Positions 12,906-21,816 are shown, counted from the stretch's first letter. The stretch is 22,798 nt of DNA from Spirochaetaceae bacterium (GCA_016342385.1 JAEINM010000012.1:1-22798); one strand, 5' to 3'. A program made the numbers and translations. The notes: generated by a model from the letters alone, not told the origin.

Positions 12906-13862
12906 ATGGATAATCTTACAAAATCATCTCTTAATTTTCTCACATCCTCACATCTCGATAGAATGGCAGATATACGTTTTAAAAATCATGATATTAATGA
13001 ACTGATTAACTCGCCAAAGGCCCGTTTTATAGTAGTAAAAAATGGAGAGAACCTTCTGTCAGATAAAGATAGAGCCGATCCTATTTCTTTAAAAAAAGAA
13101 AAACTCAATGGACTCACAATAAATTCTGAAAACTGTTATCTTCTCGGTACAAAAGATAATTTAATCTATTTTACTTTAGATTTAGACCTTTGTGACAACG
13201 AATATCTCCCTGATAAAACTACAGAGTTCTTAAATCTGCGAAAACACAAGATTAATGAGAAAAAGTGGACTGGTTCTCTTCTGGCCTATTCCAATTCTCT
13301 GATCTCGTGGCATCAGAATCATAAATTCTGCGGAAAGTGCGGTTCTAAAACCAGTCCGAAAGAATTGGGTCAGGCACGATACTGCACCAATGAGAACTGC
13401 GGTATCCCCCACTACCCCAGAACTGATCCGGCCATAATCGTCGTTGTAACGAAAGGTGATAAGTGCCTCATGGCAAGAAAACCCGAATGGACCGAGGGTT
13501 TGTATTCTCTTATTGCCGGTTATGTCGATCATGGAGAATCACTTGAAGACACAGTCGTTCGGGAAGTTCTGGAAGAGACATCAATTAAAGTACAATCTGT
13601 TCACTATCACTCATCACAGCCATGGCCCTTTCCCTACACACTTATGGCTGGATTTGTTGCTGAAGCGGAAAATGAAGATATAGTAATAGATCCACATGAA
13701 CTGGAAGAGGCAAAATGGATGACCAGAGAGCAGATAATTGAAGGATTAAAAAAAGGGACCCACAAGCTCCCCACAAGTTTTTCCATCTCCCACAAACTTA
13801 TAACCGACTGGTTTGATCAGGGAGAATGTGGAAAACTGGCCGATTATTTATCAATAGATTAG
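12906..13862 (+). CDS. nudC: NADH pyrophosphatase / NAD-cap hydrolase NudC
   Basis: This 318-residue protein has an N-terminal alpha/beta domain (1-135), then a zinc ribbon with Cys142, Cys145, Cys160 and Cys165. The Nudix domain starts at about 172. The Nudix box runs 205-227 with G205, E211 and R219-E220-V-L-E223-E224; the usual glycine near its end is Ser226. The NudC-specific SQPWPFP motif follows at about 237-243. NudC splits NAD(H) into NMN(H) and AMP and removes NAD caps from RNA 5' ends, with metal bound by the Nudix glutamates. The start is ATG 12906; GGGGAGG lies 14 bases upstream, a long spacing that may reflect the dyad overlapping it. The 49-bp gap to the convergent MATE gene shows no strong terminator. 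Confidence 0.95.
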   Translation: MDNLTKSSLNFLTSSHLDRMADIRFKNHDINELINSPKARFIVVKNGENLLSDKDRADPISLKKEKLNGLTINSENCYLLGTKDNLIYFTLDLDLCDNEYLPDKTTEFLNLRKHKINEKKWTGSLLAYSNSLISWHQNHKFCGKCGSKTSPKELGQARYCTNENCGIPHYPRTDPAIIVVVTKGDKCLMARKPEWTEGLYSLIAGYVDHGESLEDTVVREVLEETSIKVQSVHYHSSQPWPFPYTLMAGFVAEAENEDIVIDPHELEEAKWMTREQIIEGLKKGTHKLPTSFSISHKLITDWFDQGECGKLADYLSID

Positions 13863-13911
13863 GGGCTGTTGCCAAAGAACACAGATTTTTGCGACCACCC
13901 CTCTAAGCCTT

Positions 13912-15315
13912 CTAAATCATACCCATTTTTATCTGTTTCTGCATTTTATTCCATGACAGAGCCATCCATAAAACCGTTAAAACAGTAGATAATACATCGG
14001 CTATGGGAGTGGAAAACCAGATTCCATTCACACCCATAAGAGGAGGTAAAAACAGTACGAGAGGAATAAGGAAAATGAACTGTCGGGAGAGTCCTAGAAA
14101 CATGGCCGGCCCGGCTTTACCGACGCTCTGGAAATATGTCCCACCGATGACCTGAATACCTATCAATGGTAGTGCCAGTGTCATTTTCCTTATGGCAGAG
14201 GTTGCCACATGAATCAATTCCTTATCTGTAGTGAACATACCCATCAGTAGCCTCGGCAAAAGCTGAATCAGCATGAAACCGAAGAGGGACATGGCTGTAG
14301 TTGTAATAAATGAAATTCGGTTAACCTGTGCCAGCCTGTCATACTTTTTGGCACCGAAGTTATATCCGGCAATGGGCTGATACCCCTGGACAATCCCGAA
14401 AAGAGGCATAAAAATAAACATGAGAACTCTATTGATCATTCCGTAAGCCGCAATTGAGATATCTCCTCCGTAGATCTTGAGAGAATTATTGATGACAATT
14501 GCCAGTAGACTCATACCCGCCTGCCTTACAAATGTGGGAACTCCCAGGAGAACCATTTCTTTCACATATTTAAATTGGATCTTAAATGAACGTCTCTTTA
14601 AGGGTAGATGACTTCCCCCTCTTTTATAAAAATATACAATATAGAGAAAAGCACAGAACTGACTGATAACTGTTGCTATAGCGGCTCCTCTGATACCAAG
14701 ATTAAGTCCATAAATACCGATCCTTAGACCGGAGAGAGTAAATCCGATCCATTCAAAAATAAAAATCGGGTCGAGAATAATGTTCAGACCCGTACCGATT
14801 ATCATGGTCATCATGGCTATTTTTGCCTGTCCCTCTGCACGACTGAGATTATTCCCTGTCATGGCAATAGCCAGAAAGGGAGAACCAAAAAATATAACAG
14901 ACATATACTCTCTGGCAAATGGCAGAATCGTTTCAGATGCACCGAATCCCTTAAGAACCGGTTCAATAAAGAGTAACCCCAGAGCGGATACTACAATGGC
15001 TGTGATAAAAGAGATCGATAGAGCTGATCCGGCAACAGAGGCCGCTTCTTCATCGCGACCTTCCCCCAGGCGTCTTGAAACAATTGAAGCACCACCGACA
15101 CCATATGTCTGGGCAAATCCCATGAGAAGCATTTGAATGGGAAAAGCAATGGTCAATCCGGCAATAGCCATGGGACCAGCCCCCCGTCCGACAAAAATGG
15201 TATCTACTAAATTGTAGAGACCATTGACAATCATACCGATTGTAGCCGGAACTGAAAGACGAATAAGAAGTTTCCCGACCGGTTCATTGCCGAGCAATTG
15301 TGTTTTATTTTTCAA
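13912..15315 (-). CDS. MATE family multidrug/organic cation efflux transporter
   Basis: This 467-residue membrane protein has about 12 hydrophobic segments in two homologous halves. PVGKLLIRLSVPATIGMIVN and YNLVDTIFVG open the first half. The second half contains GMINRVLMFIFMPLFGIVQG and GYNFGAKKYDR. These match the MatE domain; such proteins export drugs or metabolites in exchange for Na+ or H+. I place the start at the TTG at 15315, with AGGAG 7 bases upstream and a predicted transcript start near 15332. The in-frame ATG at 15357 lies upstream of that start and would add 14 atypical residues. The substrate is unknown. Confidence 0.92.
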   Translation of the reverse strand: MKNKTQLLGNEPVGKLLIRLSVPATIGMIVNGLYNLVDTIFVGRGAGPMAIAGLTIAFPIQMLLMGFAQTYGVGGASIVSRRLGEGRDEEAASVAGSALSISFITAIVVSALGLLFIEPVLKGFGASETILPFAREYMSVIFFGSPFLAIAMTGNNLSRAEGQAKIAMMTMIIGTGLNIILDPIFIFEWIGFTLSGLRIGIYGLNLGIRGAAIATVISQFCAFLYIVYFYKRGGSHLPLKRRSFKIQFKYVKEMVLLGVPTFVRQAGMSLLAIVINNSLKIYGGDISIAAYGMINRVLMFIFMPLFGIVQGYQPIAGYNFGAKKYDRLAQVNRISFITTTAMSLFGFMLIQLLPRLLMGMFTTDKELIHVATSAIRKMTLALPLIGIQVIGGTYFQSVGKAGPAMFLGLSRQFIFLIPLVLFLPPLMGVNGIWFSTPIADVLSTVLTVLWMALSWNKMQKQIKMGMI

Positions 15316-15338
15316 AGTATAACTCCTGAATGGTGGAA

Positions 15339-15367
15339 AAAGTACCAGCCAAACCATATTAAGTCAA
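15339..15367 (-). promoter_or_regulatory. Possible promoter of the MATE gene
   Basis: TTGACT (15367-15362), 17 bases, TACTTT (15344-15339) on the minus strand. It supports the TTG start at 15315 with a short leader. Confidence 0.45.
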
Positions 15368-15426
15368 GTAACAGGAGTGTACGGAAATGTTCTGGATGGC
15401 TGAATAAATGAAATGGGGGAGAAAAT

Positions 15427-15957
15427 TTATTTATCCATCACAACCTTACCCACATAGGGCAGATTCCTGTGACGCTGAGCGTAATCAATTCCATAACCGA
15501 TTACAAAAACATCGGGAATGGAATAACCGGTGTAATCTACAGGTACTTCAACCTCCCGCCGATCCGGTTTGTCCAGGAGCGTACAGATTTTCAGAGAGGC
15601 CGGTTCCCGCAGGAGTAAATATTCCCTCACTTTTTCCAGTGTATATCCCGTATCGATGATATCTTCAACAATGATGACATGGCGGCCATTAATATCCTCT
15701 TCCATATCTTTTTTAATTTTTACTTCTCTCGAAGAACTCATGGAATTGCCATAGCTGGATACAACCATAAAATCAAATTTGGCATCGAGGTCTATCTCTC
15801 TTGCCAGATCGGCGAGAAATACTGTTGATCCGCGAAGCAGGCCCACAAGAATAACTTCCTGAACTTCGGCATAATCTTTTTCGATCTGTGCCCCGATTTC
15901 TTTGACTCTGGCTGCTAAAGATTCAGCCGAAATAAGCTCTTCAATTGTATAATCCAT
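15427..15957 (-). CDS. hpt: Hypoxanthine phosphoribosyltransferase
   Basis: This 176-residue type I phosphoribosyltransferase carries the PRPP-binding motif VIIVEDIIDTGYTL at residues 94-107. Upstream is GLLRGSTVFLADLAREI (the first PRPP loop), with FMVVSSYGNS forming the flexible active-site loop. The C-terminal DVFVIGYGIDYAQRHRNLPY is diagnostic for Hpt rather than Apt or Xpt. It salvages hypoxanthine, often also guanine, to IMP or GMP in the cytoplasm. ATG at 15957 follows GGGAG. The MATE gene lies downstream in the same direction about 110 bases away, but has its own promoter candidate. Confidence 0.95.
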   Translation of the reverse strand: MDYTIEELISAESLAARVKEIGAQIEKDYAEVQEVILVGLLRGSTVFLADLAREIDLDAKFDFMVVSSYGNSMSSSREVKIKKDMEEDINGRHVIIVEDIIDTGYTLEKVREYLLLREPASLKICTLLDKPDRREVEVPVDYTGYSIPDVFVIGYGIDYAQRHRNLPYVGKVVMDK

Positions 15958-15990
15958 ATTTTTCTCCCATGAAAAAATTATTCATTTCAT

Positions 15991-16019
15991 ATTCTCTGTC
16001 TCTATGTTTATATTGTCAA
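15991..16019 (-). promoter_or_regulatory. Possible promoter of hpt
   Basis: TTGACA (16019-16014), 17 bases, GAGAAT (15996-15991) on the minus strand, about 33 bases before the ATG of hpt. It lies in the divergent gap to the OsmC-like gene. Confidence 0.5.
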
Positions 16020-16053
16020 TAACACAATTATACTGAATAACAGGAGAATATAA

Positions 16054-16455
16054 ATGGCAAATAAGATAATTATAGAATTTCAGAATGGCTTTCAGGGTGT
16101 CTGCAGAAATGAATCGGGATCCTCTCTGGAAGTGGCCCCCGATAAATGGAGACCCTACGAGCTGCTTCAGACGGCTCTGGCCTCATGCATGTATTCAACT
16201 TTCCTCGATGTTGTAAATAAGAAAAAACTCGATTACGACAAAGTCGTGATTGCGGTAGACGGAGAGAAAATAGACGATATTCCCTCTTTTCTCAAAAAAG
16301 TCGATATCACTTTTACCGTACATGGGGCGAATAAGGAAGATGAAAAAATCCTTGCCCGATTTGAAAAATCCCTGAAACTGGCAGAAAAATACTGTTCGAT
16401 CTACAACACCCTGAATAAAATCGCTGAACTCAATTCCACTCTTATTTTTAAGTAA
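16054..16455 (+). CDS. OsmC/Ohr-family protein
   Basis: This 133-residue protein of the OsmC/YhfA fold starts with a beta strand and has PYELLQTALASCMYSTFLDVV in the middle with Cys45. Cys114 is in EKYCSIYNTL near the end. The two cysteines at these positions are the peroxidatic and resolving residues in the family. The members reduce organic hydroperoxides with thiol donors; some have other or unknown substrates, and this short, YhfA-like form is less well studied than Ohr. ATG at 16054 follows CAGGAG. It is divergent from hpt. The histidine phosphatase gene starts 116 bases downstream in the same direction. Confidence 0.85.
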   Translation: MANKIIIEFQNGFQGVCRNESGSSLEVAPDKWRPYELLQTALASCMYSTFLDVVNKKKLDYDKVVIAVDGEKIDDIPSFLKKVDITFTVHGANKEDEKILARFEKSLKLAEKYCSIYNTLNKIAELNSTLIFK

Positions 16456-16571
16456 ATACGCCAAGGGCGATGTCCAGTCCGGGCATCTCTGGAAGACGGT
16501 CTTCAGGAACATCTCTAAGGGGTAGCAATTCGCCTGTACTTCATAATGAGAAAAGGTGTATTCTTGAAAAC
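16456..16571 (+). other. GC-rich spacer with possible gene remnant
   Basis: About 75 bases of this gap are roughly 57% G+C by hand count, clearly above the flanks. On the minus strand a frame of about 29 codons, closed by stops at both ends, reads GELLPLRDVPEDRLPEMP and ends GLDIALGVFT. Its composition looks protein-like, but it is too short to place. It also contains a hairpin GAAGAC-G-GTCTTC. The region may be debris of a lost gene. Confidence 0.3.
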
Positions 16572-17144
16572 ATGGATACAAAAAAACTGAATAATACATA
16601 TTTCCTTATGCGCCATGGACACAGTCGGGCCAATGAAGAGGGAATTATTATCAGCAATCCTTCAATTGGTACAATTCAATATGGATTGACAGAACAGGGG
16701 AAAAAACAAGTCTTATCTGCTTCTGGTAAATTTCTGGAAACTGAGAATATTATGATTTACTGCTCTGATTTTCTCAGGGGCAGAGAAACGGCCGAGATTC
16801 TGCAGAAAACCCTGAAAGTGCAGGACATTAACTTTACACCTTTATTACGGGAGAGATATTTCGGTTTTTATGATGGACTCGATGACAATCAGTATCAGCT
16901 TGTCTGGGAAAAGGACAAACTAAATGAGAATAATAAACACAACTCTGTTGAAAGTCCGAGACTTGTTTCCAACAGAGTTGAGTCCCTCATTTCAGATCTG
17001 GAGAATAAACATGCGAAAATGAATATTATTCTTATCTCTCACGGAGACTGCCTGCAGATACTGCAGACAGTGTTCGATAATATCTCTCCCGCCAACCATA
17101 GGTCACTCAATCATTTACAGGTAGCAGAAATCAGAAAGATGTAA
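16572..17144 (+). CDS. Histidine phosphatase family protein
   Basis: This 190-residue protein has the RHG motif at the start (FLMRHGHSRANEEG; phospho-accepting His15). An arginine follows in the FLRGRETAEIL region, then RYFGFYDGLDD. The second catalytic histidine is in LISHGDCLQIL. This is the phosphoglycerate-mutase-like superfamily; the small size and lack of further motifs do not tell mutase from phosphatase, and a phosphatase is more likely. I chose the ATG at 16572 because the family alignment begins there. The open frame extends to 16470, but that part is the GC-rich spacer translated into an implausible Ser/Arg-rich leader. The nearest ribosome-site candidate (AAAAGG) is 15 bases away, so translation may be weak. 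It ends 2 bases from the convergent ABC operon. Confidence 0.85.
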   Translation: MDTKKLNNTYFLMRHGHSRANEEGIIISNPSIGTIQYGLTEQGKKQVLSASGKFLETENIMIYCSDFLRGRETAEILQKTLKVQDINFTPLLRERYFGFYDGLDDNQYQLVWEKDKLNENNKHNSVESPRLVSNRVESLISDLENKHAKMNIILISHGDCLQILQTVFDNISPANHRSLNHLQVAEIRKM

Positions 17145-17146
17145 TT

Positions 17147-17941
17147 CTATTCAGATAAAAGAGCTTCATCATTTGCAAACTCTCTTTTCCGGATATTATG
17201 AAATCTCTCTATAAGTTCTTTAATGGTCAAATTCTTCTTTTCTTCCCCTTTAACATCGAGGATAACCTCTCCCCGGTCCATCATGAGTAAACGATTTCCA
17301 TATTTAATGGCATGCTCCATATTGTGAGTAATCATCATCGTAGTCAATTTAAACTCATTGATAAATTTAACAGTCAGGTCCAGGACGAGAGAGGCATTCT
17401 TAGGATCAAGAGCTGCCGTATGTTCATCGAGCAGAACCAGATCCGGTTCAGATAAAACCATCATCAATAAAGTGAGTGCCTGTCTCTGACCTCCCGATAA
17501 TAATCCCACATTGTCTTTCAGTCTCTCTTCGAGCCCCATATCAAGATCTTTCAGTTTAGATCTGAAAAAATCCCGTCTGGATTTATTTAAACTGATTTTC
17601 AGCCCTTTAAATCCCTTTTTACTGCAGATCATCATATTATCTTCAAGAGTCATATTAGAGGCTGTTCCCAGCATGGTATTCTGAAAGATTCTCCCGATAT
17701 GCCTGGCCCGTTTGTGTTCCGGTTCATCAGTCACGTCTCTATCATGAATGATTACAGAGCCTTCTGAAGGAGAATAACTACCTGATATTAAATTAAATAG
17801 TGTGGACTTTCCGGCCCCGTTACTGCCGATTATAGTAATAAAATCGCCCTTTTCTACTTTTAAATTGATATTCTTCAGCGCTCTGTTTTCATTGACAGTG
17901 CCGCCATTAAAAACCTTTCCAATATTATTCAGTTCCAGCAT
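17147..17941 (-). CDS. ABC importer ATP-binding protein (TrpZ-like)
   Basis: This 264-residue ATPase has Walker A IGSNGAGKST (about 37-46), signature LLSGGQRQALTLLM, Walker B LVLLDEHTAALDP and the switch histidine in MITHNME. DEHTAALDP, with His in place of the usual Pro, is a trait of ATPases paired with PF04392-type binding proteins. It is the third gene of the operon; its ATG shares one base with the permease stop (TGATG), with AGGAG upstream. It energises uptake by the complex; the substrate is probably an amino acid or another small organic molecule. Confidence 0.92.
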   Translation of the reverse strand: MLELNNIGKVFNGGTVNENRALKNINLKVEKGDFITIIGSNGAGKSTLFNLISGSYSPSEGSVIIHDRDVTDEPEHKRARHIGRIFQNTMLGTASNMTLEDNMMICSKKGFKGLKISLNKSRRDFFRSKLKDLDMGLEERLKDNVGLLSGGQRQALTLLMMVLSEPDLVLLDEHTAALDPKNASLVLDLTVKFINEFKLTTMMITHNMEHAIKYGNRLLMMDRGEVILDVKGEEKKNLTIKELIERFHNIRKREFANDEALLSE

Positions 17942-18837
17942 CAGCCCACTCTCCTGCTTTTTTTCTCTTTTCTTCTGGTTAATATCAATAGAAGAATAAT
18001 CGACATTCCATAAATCAGTTGGAGATCACTTGGCTTTAAACTGAGAAATGTAAGATTCCTGGCGAGGAACATAATACCCCTGAAGGCTATAGAGCCCAGA
18101 AGGACCCGAATAGTCAGATAAGCTATCTTATTCGACTTGATTAGAAACTCGCCGATCATAACCGATGCAAGTCCCATAATAACGACTCCCCGCCCAAGAT
18201 TAACATCGGCCTGTCCCTGATATTGTGCCGCCAGTGCTCCGGCCAGAGCCACTAATCCATTTGACAAACCGATTCCGAGCATTTTTAAAACTCTAGGATT
18301 AACACCCTGGGAAATAACCATCTGCTCATTATTTCCCATTGCTCCGAGAGTTAGCCCCATATCGGTGTGAAAGAAGAGATCAAGGAGCACTTTAATGACA
18401 AGAAAAACGATGAGAAGAAGAATCAGCATAGACCATGTGGATGACATAAATCCTTTGAATACACCATTGATTTTATCAAAAACTGTATCGACTCTTAGAA
18501 AACTGATATTAGGACTGCCCTTTTGGATTCGCAAGTTAACTGAATAGAGCATGGTCATTGTCAGAATTCCGGCCAGTAGACCTGGAACTTTCAGTTTATT
18601 ATGTATAACCGCAGTTGTCATACCCGCAAGAATTCCAGCAATAAAAGTGAGGATAAAGGCAAGTATAAAAGGGACCTCTCCAATTAAACAGGCAGCCATA
18701 ACAGCTGCCCCCATTGGAAATGAACCGTCAACAGTCAGGTCTGGAAAATCCAGGACCCTGAAACTGATAAAGACACCGAGGGCCATGATCCCGTAGATCA
18801 GCCCCTCGATTAATATGACTCCGGAAATCTCAATCAT
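17941..18837 (-). CDS. ABC importer permease (LivH/TrpY-like)
   Basis: This 298-residue protein has about eight to nine hydrophobic segments, with ALGVFISFRVLDFPDLTVDG near the start and GVVIMGLASVMIGEFLI late in the sequence. These are hallmarks of BPD_transp_2 permeases paired with PF04392 binding proteins. The ATG at 18837 overlaps the stop of the binding protein (ATGA). It should form a homodimeric channel with two ATPase subunits. A short RRKEKKSRRVG cytoplasmic tail ends the protein. Confidence 0.92.
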   Translation of the reverse strand: MIEISGVILIEGLIYGIMALGVFISFRVLDFPDLTVDGSFPMGAAVMAACLIGEVPFILAFILTFIAGILAGMTTAVIHNKLKVPGLLAGILTMTMLYSVNLRIQKGSPNISFLRVDTVFDKINGVFKGFMSSTWSMLILLLIVFLVIKVLLDLFFHTDMGLTLGAMGNNEQMVISQGVNPRVLKMLGIGLSNGLVALAGALAAQYQGQADVNLGRGVVIMGLASVMIGEFLIKSNKIAYLTIRVLLGSIAFRGIMFLARNLTFLSLKPSDLQLIYGMSIILLLILTRRKEKKSRRVG

Positions 18838-19823
18838 TTAACCTGACCGTTTTCAATAATAGTTCCAGCCTGATCAATGAGTTTCTGAGAGATATTTAAT
18901 CCCAGTTCTTTGGCAACATCGAGATTGAGAACTAGTGTGAGGTCTGATGGATCAACCATAAATTGAGTGGGAATGGTTGCAGGATCTTCACCTTCCAGAA
19001 CCCTGGCCACCAGGCGACCTGTTAATCTACCGTGTTTGTAATAATCAAATCCGTAAGCCGCCAGAACTCCGGAGTCTGCTGCTGATGTCGGATCTGCTGT
19101 AATAACGGGTATTCCGGCTTTCATGGCACTTTCAACAACTGAACCTAAAGCAGAAACGACTGTGTTATCAGTACTGATGTATATGGCATCAACTTTTCCG
19201 ACTATAGAAATTGCCGCCTGCATAACTTCACTGGAGTTTGTCACTGTAGAGGGGATAAAATCCATTCCCAGTTCTTTGGCTGCGACCTCGGCCATCTCGG
19301 CTAATTTTACAGCATTGGGTTCTCCAGCTGAATAAATATGTCCCAATGTTTTAATGTTAAGGATTTTTGCCATCATTTCAATCTGCTCTTTAACAGGAGT
19401 CATATCGGAAACTCCGGTGATATTATTTTTTCCACTCTTCAGATCATCAACAAGACCGGCATCTATAGGATCTGTAACAGCGGAGAATATAACAGGAAAA
19501 TCTTTGATTCCCGTCGCCAGAGCTATGGCTGTAGGCGTGGCAATCCCCACTGCAAGATCAACTTTTTCCATTTTAAATTTTGCCGCTATCTGTGAAGCTG
19601 TGTTCATATCTCCTGCAGCATTCTGCAGATCATATTCTATCTCTGTATAACCCAGATCAAACAGCTGGTCCTGAATTCCCTGTTCAATGGCATTCAAAGC
19701 GGGGTGTTCTACTATTTTTGAAATCCCGATTTTTAAAGTTCCTTCATCTTCATTCTGTCCTGCTGTAAATGCTGCAACAGGAATTATCAGAATCATCATT
19801 ATTAACAGTATTGACTTTCTCAT
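18834..19823 (-). CDS. ABC importer substrate-binding protein (PF04392, TrpX-like)
   Basis: This 329-residue exported protein has a signal peptide MRKSILLIMMILIIPVAAFT, with cleavage likely near residue 20. No lipobox cysteine is present, so it should be a free periplasmic protein. The mature part begins LKIGISKIVEHPALNAIEQG and contains VGIATPTAIALA, PVIFSAVTDPIDAGLV, DAIYISTDNTVVSAL and GVLAAYGFDYYKHGRLTG. These are the conserved blocks of the ABC_sub_bind (PF04392) family. In streptococci and oral treponemes relatives have been linked to tryptophan or other aromatic amino acid uptake; the ligand here is not determined. It is first in a three-gene operon with overlapping permease and ATPase genes. 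Confidence 0.92.
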   Translation of the reverse strand: MRKSILLIMMILIIPVAAFTAGQNEDEGTLKIGISKIVEHPALNAIEQGIQDQLFDLGYTEIEYDLQNAAGDMNTASQIAAKFKMEKVDLAVGIATPTAIALATGIKDFPVIFSAVTDPIDAGLVDDLKSGKNNITGVSDMTPVKEQIEMMAKILNIKTLGHIYSAGEPNAVKLAEMAEVAAKELGMDFIPSTVTNSSEVMQAAISIVGKVDAIYISTDNTVVSALGSVVESAMKAGIPVITADPTSAADSGVLAAYGFDYYKHGRLTGRLVARVLEGEDPATIPTQFMVDPSDLTLVLNLDVAKELGLNISQKLIDQAGTIIENGQVK

Positions 19824-19865
19824 TGTGTACCTCTTTTTTTTAACATTGTTACTATTTGTAGAAAC

Positions 19866-19894
19866 ATTATTGCAGTTTATTCAAATTTATGCAA
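19866..19894 (-). promoter_or_regulatory. Promoter of the TrpX-type ABC operon
   Basis: TTGCAT (19894-19889), 17 bases, AATAAT (19871-19866) on the minus strand, about 43 bases before the ATG of the binding-protein gene. Good spacing in the divergent gap to the cyclase gene. No terminator-like leader is seen. Confidence 0.5.
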
Positions 19895-19957
19895 CTTTAT
19901 AATTAAAAAAATCGATATACTTTATAACTGACTGATAAAAACTGTTTTGGAGAAAAT

Positions 19958-21775
19958 ATGAAAAATCCCAGGGTTCCATCCTATTACATTCTGAGAGTGT
20001 TGAGTTTACCTCTTCTGCTGTTTTTCCTGTTAACCATGCCTGTCCTCATTAATCTTTTTACCAGCAACCTTCTGGAGCTGATTGAAAATGGGATTATTCC
20101 CATAGAGTTTATCAATCAAATCAAAGACCTGCAGGAAGAAGATTTTGAAGAGGGAGGAGAGTTTGAAAAAAAACTGGAGCAGGCTCTTCATGAAGATAGT
20201 GCTACTGTTAGTGATGCCACACAATTTTTTATCATCGTTCAGGTAGGCATAATCATCTTGTTTATAATATTCAACTTTCCCTTCAGAATTTATTTGAGGA
20301 AGAAAAAAAAGAGGAAAGAGATAAAACCGGTACTAGAGCGATATTGCCGATTATTGCTACAGCACACTCCGATAATAAACGCATCACTTTTTCTAAGCGG
20401 ATTATTCATTATTCAAATTAATCAGATTAAGTATATTAATCCCGATACTGCAAGCAATCCGGTTCTTACGGGTATTTTCCAGCAGCTGTTTATTTTGTCA
20501 ATAGTGTCTTCTCTCTTAACGGCTGTCTTCCTGTATTCATGGCAGAAATATCGTGTTCAAATGAAATATATGGAGCACTTTTTTACAAAAAAACAATTAA
20601 AATCCCGTATGGGCCGTCTGACATTTTCCAATATGAGATCAAGATTATTCATCTCTTCTCTCATGACCACATTTCTCCCCCTCATGGTAATGGTTTTTTA
20701 TATGTTTCTGAACATAAGCACAATTAATATCAGGTCAGTTAATGATAGCAATTCCACACTACTATTGGGTGAATTTATAGAGGTTCTCAACATCTTCAAT
20801 CTAAGAGAGGGATTTTTTCAATGGCTTGCCAGTCCCGAAACCTCTTCCATAAGGAAACTGTACTATATAGATGTTTCCGGTTTCATTAGGCTTATCGGCG
20901 GATTTTTCAGCGGTATAACGGTCTCAATGATTTACATCTTCTTCTTTCTCAAATGGACCAACGCTTCAATTACCAGACCGATAAATGAAATTGTCAGTGA
21001 AATGAAAAATATGACTAAAGGCAAAAAAAGCCATTATGCTGTAGTCCGGACTAAAGACGAAATAGGAAAACTCGGAGAGGGTTTTAATAAAATGGTTGAC
21101 GGCTTAAAAGAAAGAGAAAAAATCAAATCTCTCTTCGGTCAGTATCTTACAAGAGAAATATCAGATGAAATTCTCAACGGTCATGTTGATCTGGGAGGAG
21201 AACTCTACGATGCCACTATCCTATTTGCCGACATTCGGAATTTCACCTCCATATCGGAAAAAATGAATCCCCGGGAAGTGGTTGATTTTCTCAACTCCTA
21301 TCTTTCAGACATGATTGATGTAATAATTGAAAATAACGGAATCATTGACAAATTTATGGGTGATGGCATTCTGGCGGTATTCGGTGTACCCGTATCATCA
21401 AAAGACCATGCGGAAAGTGGAATAAAAGCTGCCCTGGCTATGACTGAAAAGCTGATAGCCCAGAATAGGGAAAGATCAAAACAGGGACTATTCCCCATCA
21501 AAATTGGAATAGGAGTCCACACAGGACCTGTCATCGGTGGAAATCTCGGAAACAGTAATAAACTGGAATATACAGTCATAGGAGACACCGTCAATGTGGC
21601 CTCGCGAATCGAAAACCTGACAAAAAGATACAAGTCTCCCCTTATCATCAGCGGAACAACCTACGATCATCTCCCTAAAGAAATGAAGAAAAAGATTGAT
21701 ATGAAAGCCATCGCCAATGTGGAGTTAAGGGGAAAAGAGAAAACCCTGACATTGTACAGTATGATATCATCGTAA
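19958..21775 (+). CDS. Membrane-bound class III adenylate/guanylate cyclase with HAMP domain
   Basis: This 605-residue protein has about six membrane segments in the first 335 residues, broken by a charged, acidic stretch at about 55-80. A HAMP linker follows (SITRPINEIVSEMKNMTKGK...DEIGKLGEGFNKMV, about 338-385), then FGQYLTREISDEIL and a class III cyclase domain to the end. Metal-binding aspartates are Asp425 in FADIRNFTS and Asp469 in FMGDGILAVFG. The substrate lysine (NKLEYTVIGDT) and the transition-state N/R pair (VNVASRIE) are present, so the domain should be active as a homodimer. The lysine and aspartate pattern favours ATP and cAMP over GTP. ATG follows TGGAG. It is a lone gene, divergent from the ABC operon; the sensed signal is unknown. 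Confidence 0.93.
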   Translation: MKNPRVPSYYILRVLSLPLLLFFLLTMPVLINLFTSNLLELIENGIIPIEFINQIKDLQEEDFEEGGEFEKKLEQALHEDSATVSDATQFFIIVQVGIIILFIIFNFPFRIYLRKKKKRKEIKPVLERYCRLLLQHTPIINASLFLSGLFIIQINQIKYINPDTASNPVLTGIFQQLFILSIVSSLLTAVFLYSWQKYRVQMKYMEHFFTKKQLKSRMGRLTFSNMRSRLFISSLMTTFLPLMVMVFYMFLNISTINIRSVNDSNSTLLLGEFIEVLNIFNLREGFFQWLASPETSSIRKLYYIDVSGFIRLIGGFFSGITVSMIYIFFFLKWTNASITRPINEIVSEMKNMTKGKKSHYAVVRTKDEIGKLGEGFNKMVDGLKEREKIKSLFGQYLTREISDEILNGHVDLGGELYDATILFADIRNFTSISEKMNPREVVDFLNSYLSDMIDVIIENNGIIDKFMGDGILAVFGVPVSSKDHAESGIKAALAMTEKLIAQNRERSKQGLFPIKIGIGVHTGPVIGGNLGNSNKLEYTVIGDTVNVASRIENLTKRYKSPLIISGTTYDHLPKEMKKKIDMKAIANVELRGKEKTLTLYSMISS

Positions 21776-21781
21776 ATGGAC

Positions 21782-21809
21782 GCACGGGATGGTCGCGACT
21801 ATCCCGTGC
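21782..21809. terminator. Hairpin between cyclase and livF
   Basis: 9-bp arms GCACGGGAT and ATCCCGTGC flank a loop that itself contains GTCGCGAC. It occupies the 41-bp convergent gap, so it probably ends both transcripts. Neither side has a clear T-run. Confidence 0.6.
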
Positions 21810-21816
21810 AATAATA

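Noticed and set aside
13230..13532. 100-codon minus-strand frame inside nudC, and similar long antisense frames (for example 14780-15136 within the MATE gene and 21298-21648 within the cyclase)
   Set aside because: They are shadows of well-supported genes with full catalytic motifs on the other strand and have no ribosome sites of their own.
15316..15357. Upstream ATG start of the MATE gene
   Set aside because: It has no ribosome site and lies between the predicted -35 and -10 boxes; the TTG at 15315 has AGGAG at 7 bases.
16470..16571. 34-residue extension of the histidine phosphatase
   Set aside because: It translates the GC-rich spacer to a Ser/Arg-rich leader that is not a signal peptide; the RHG motif sits at the normal distance from the ATG at 16572.
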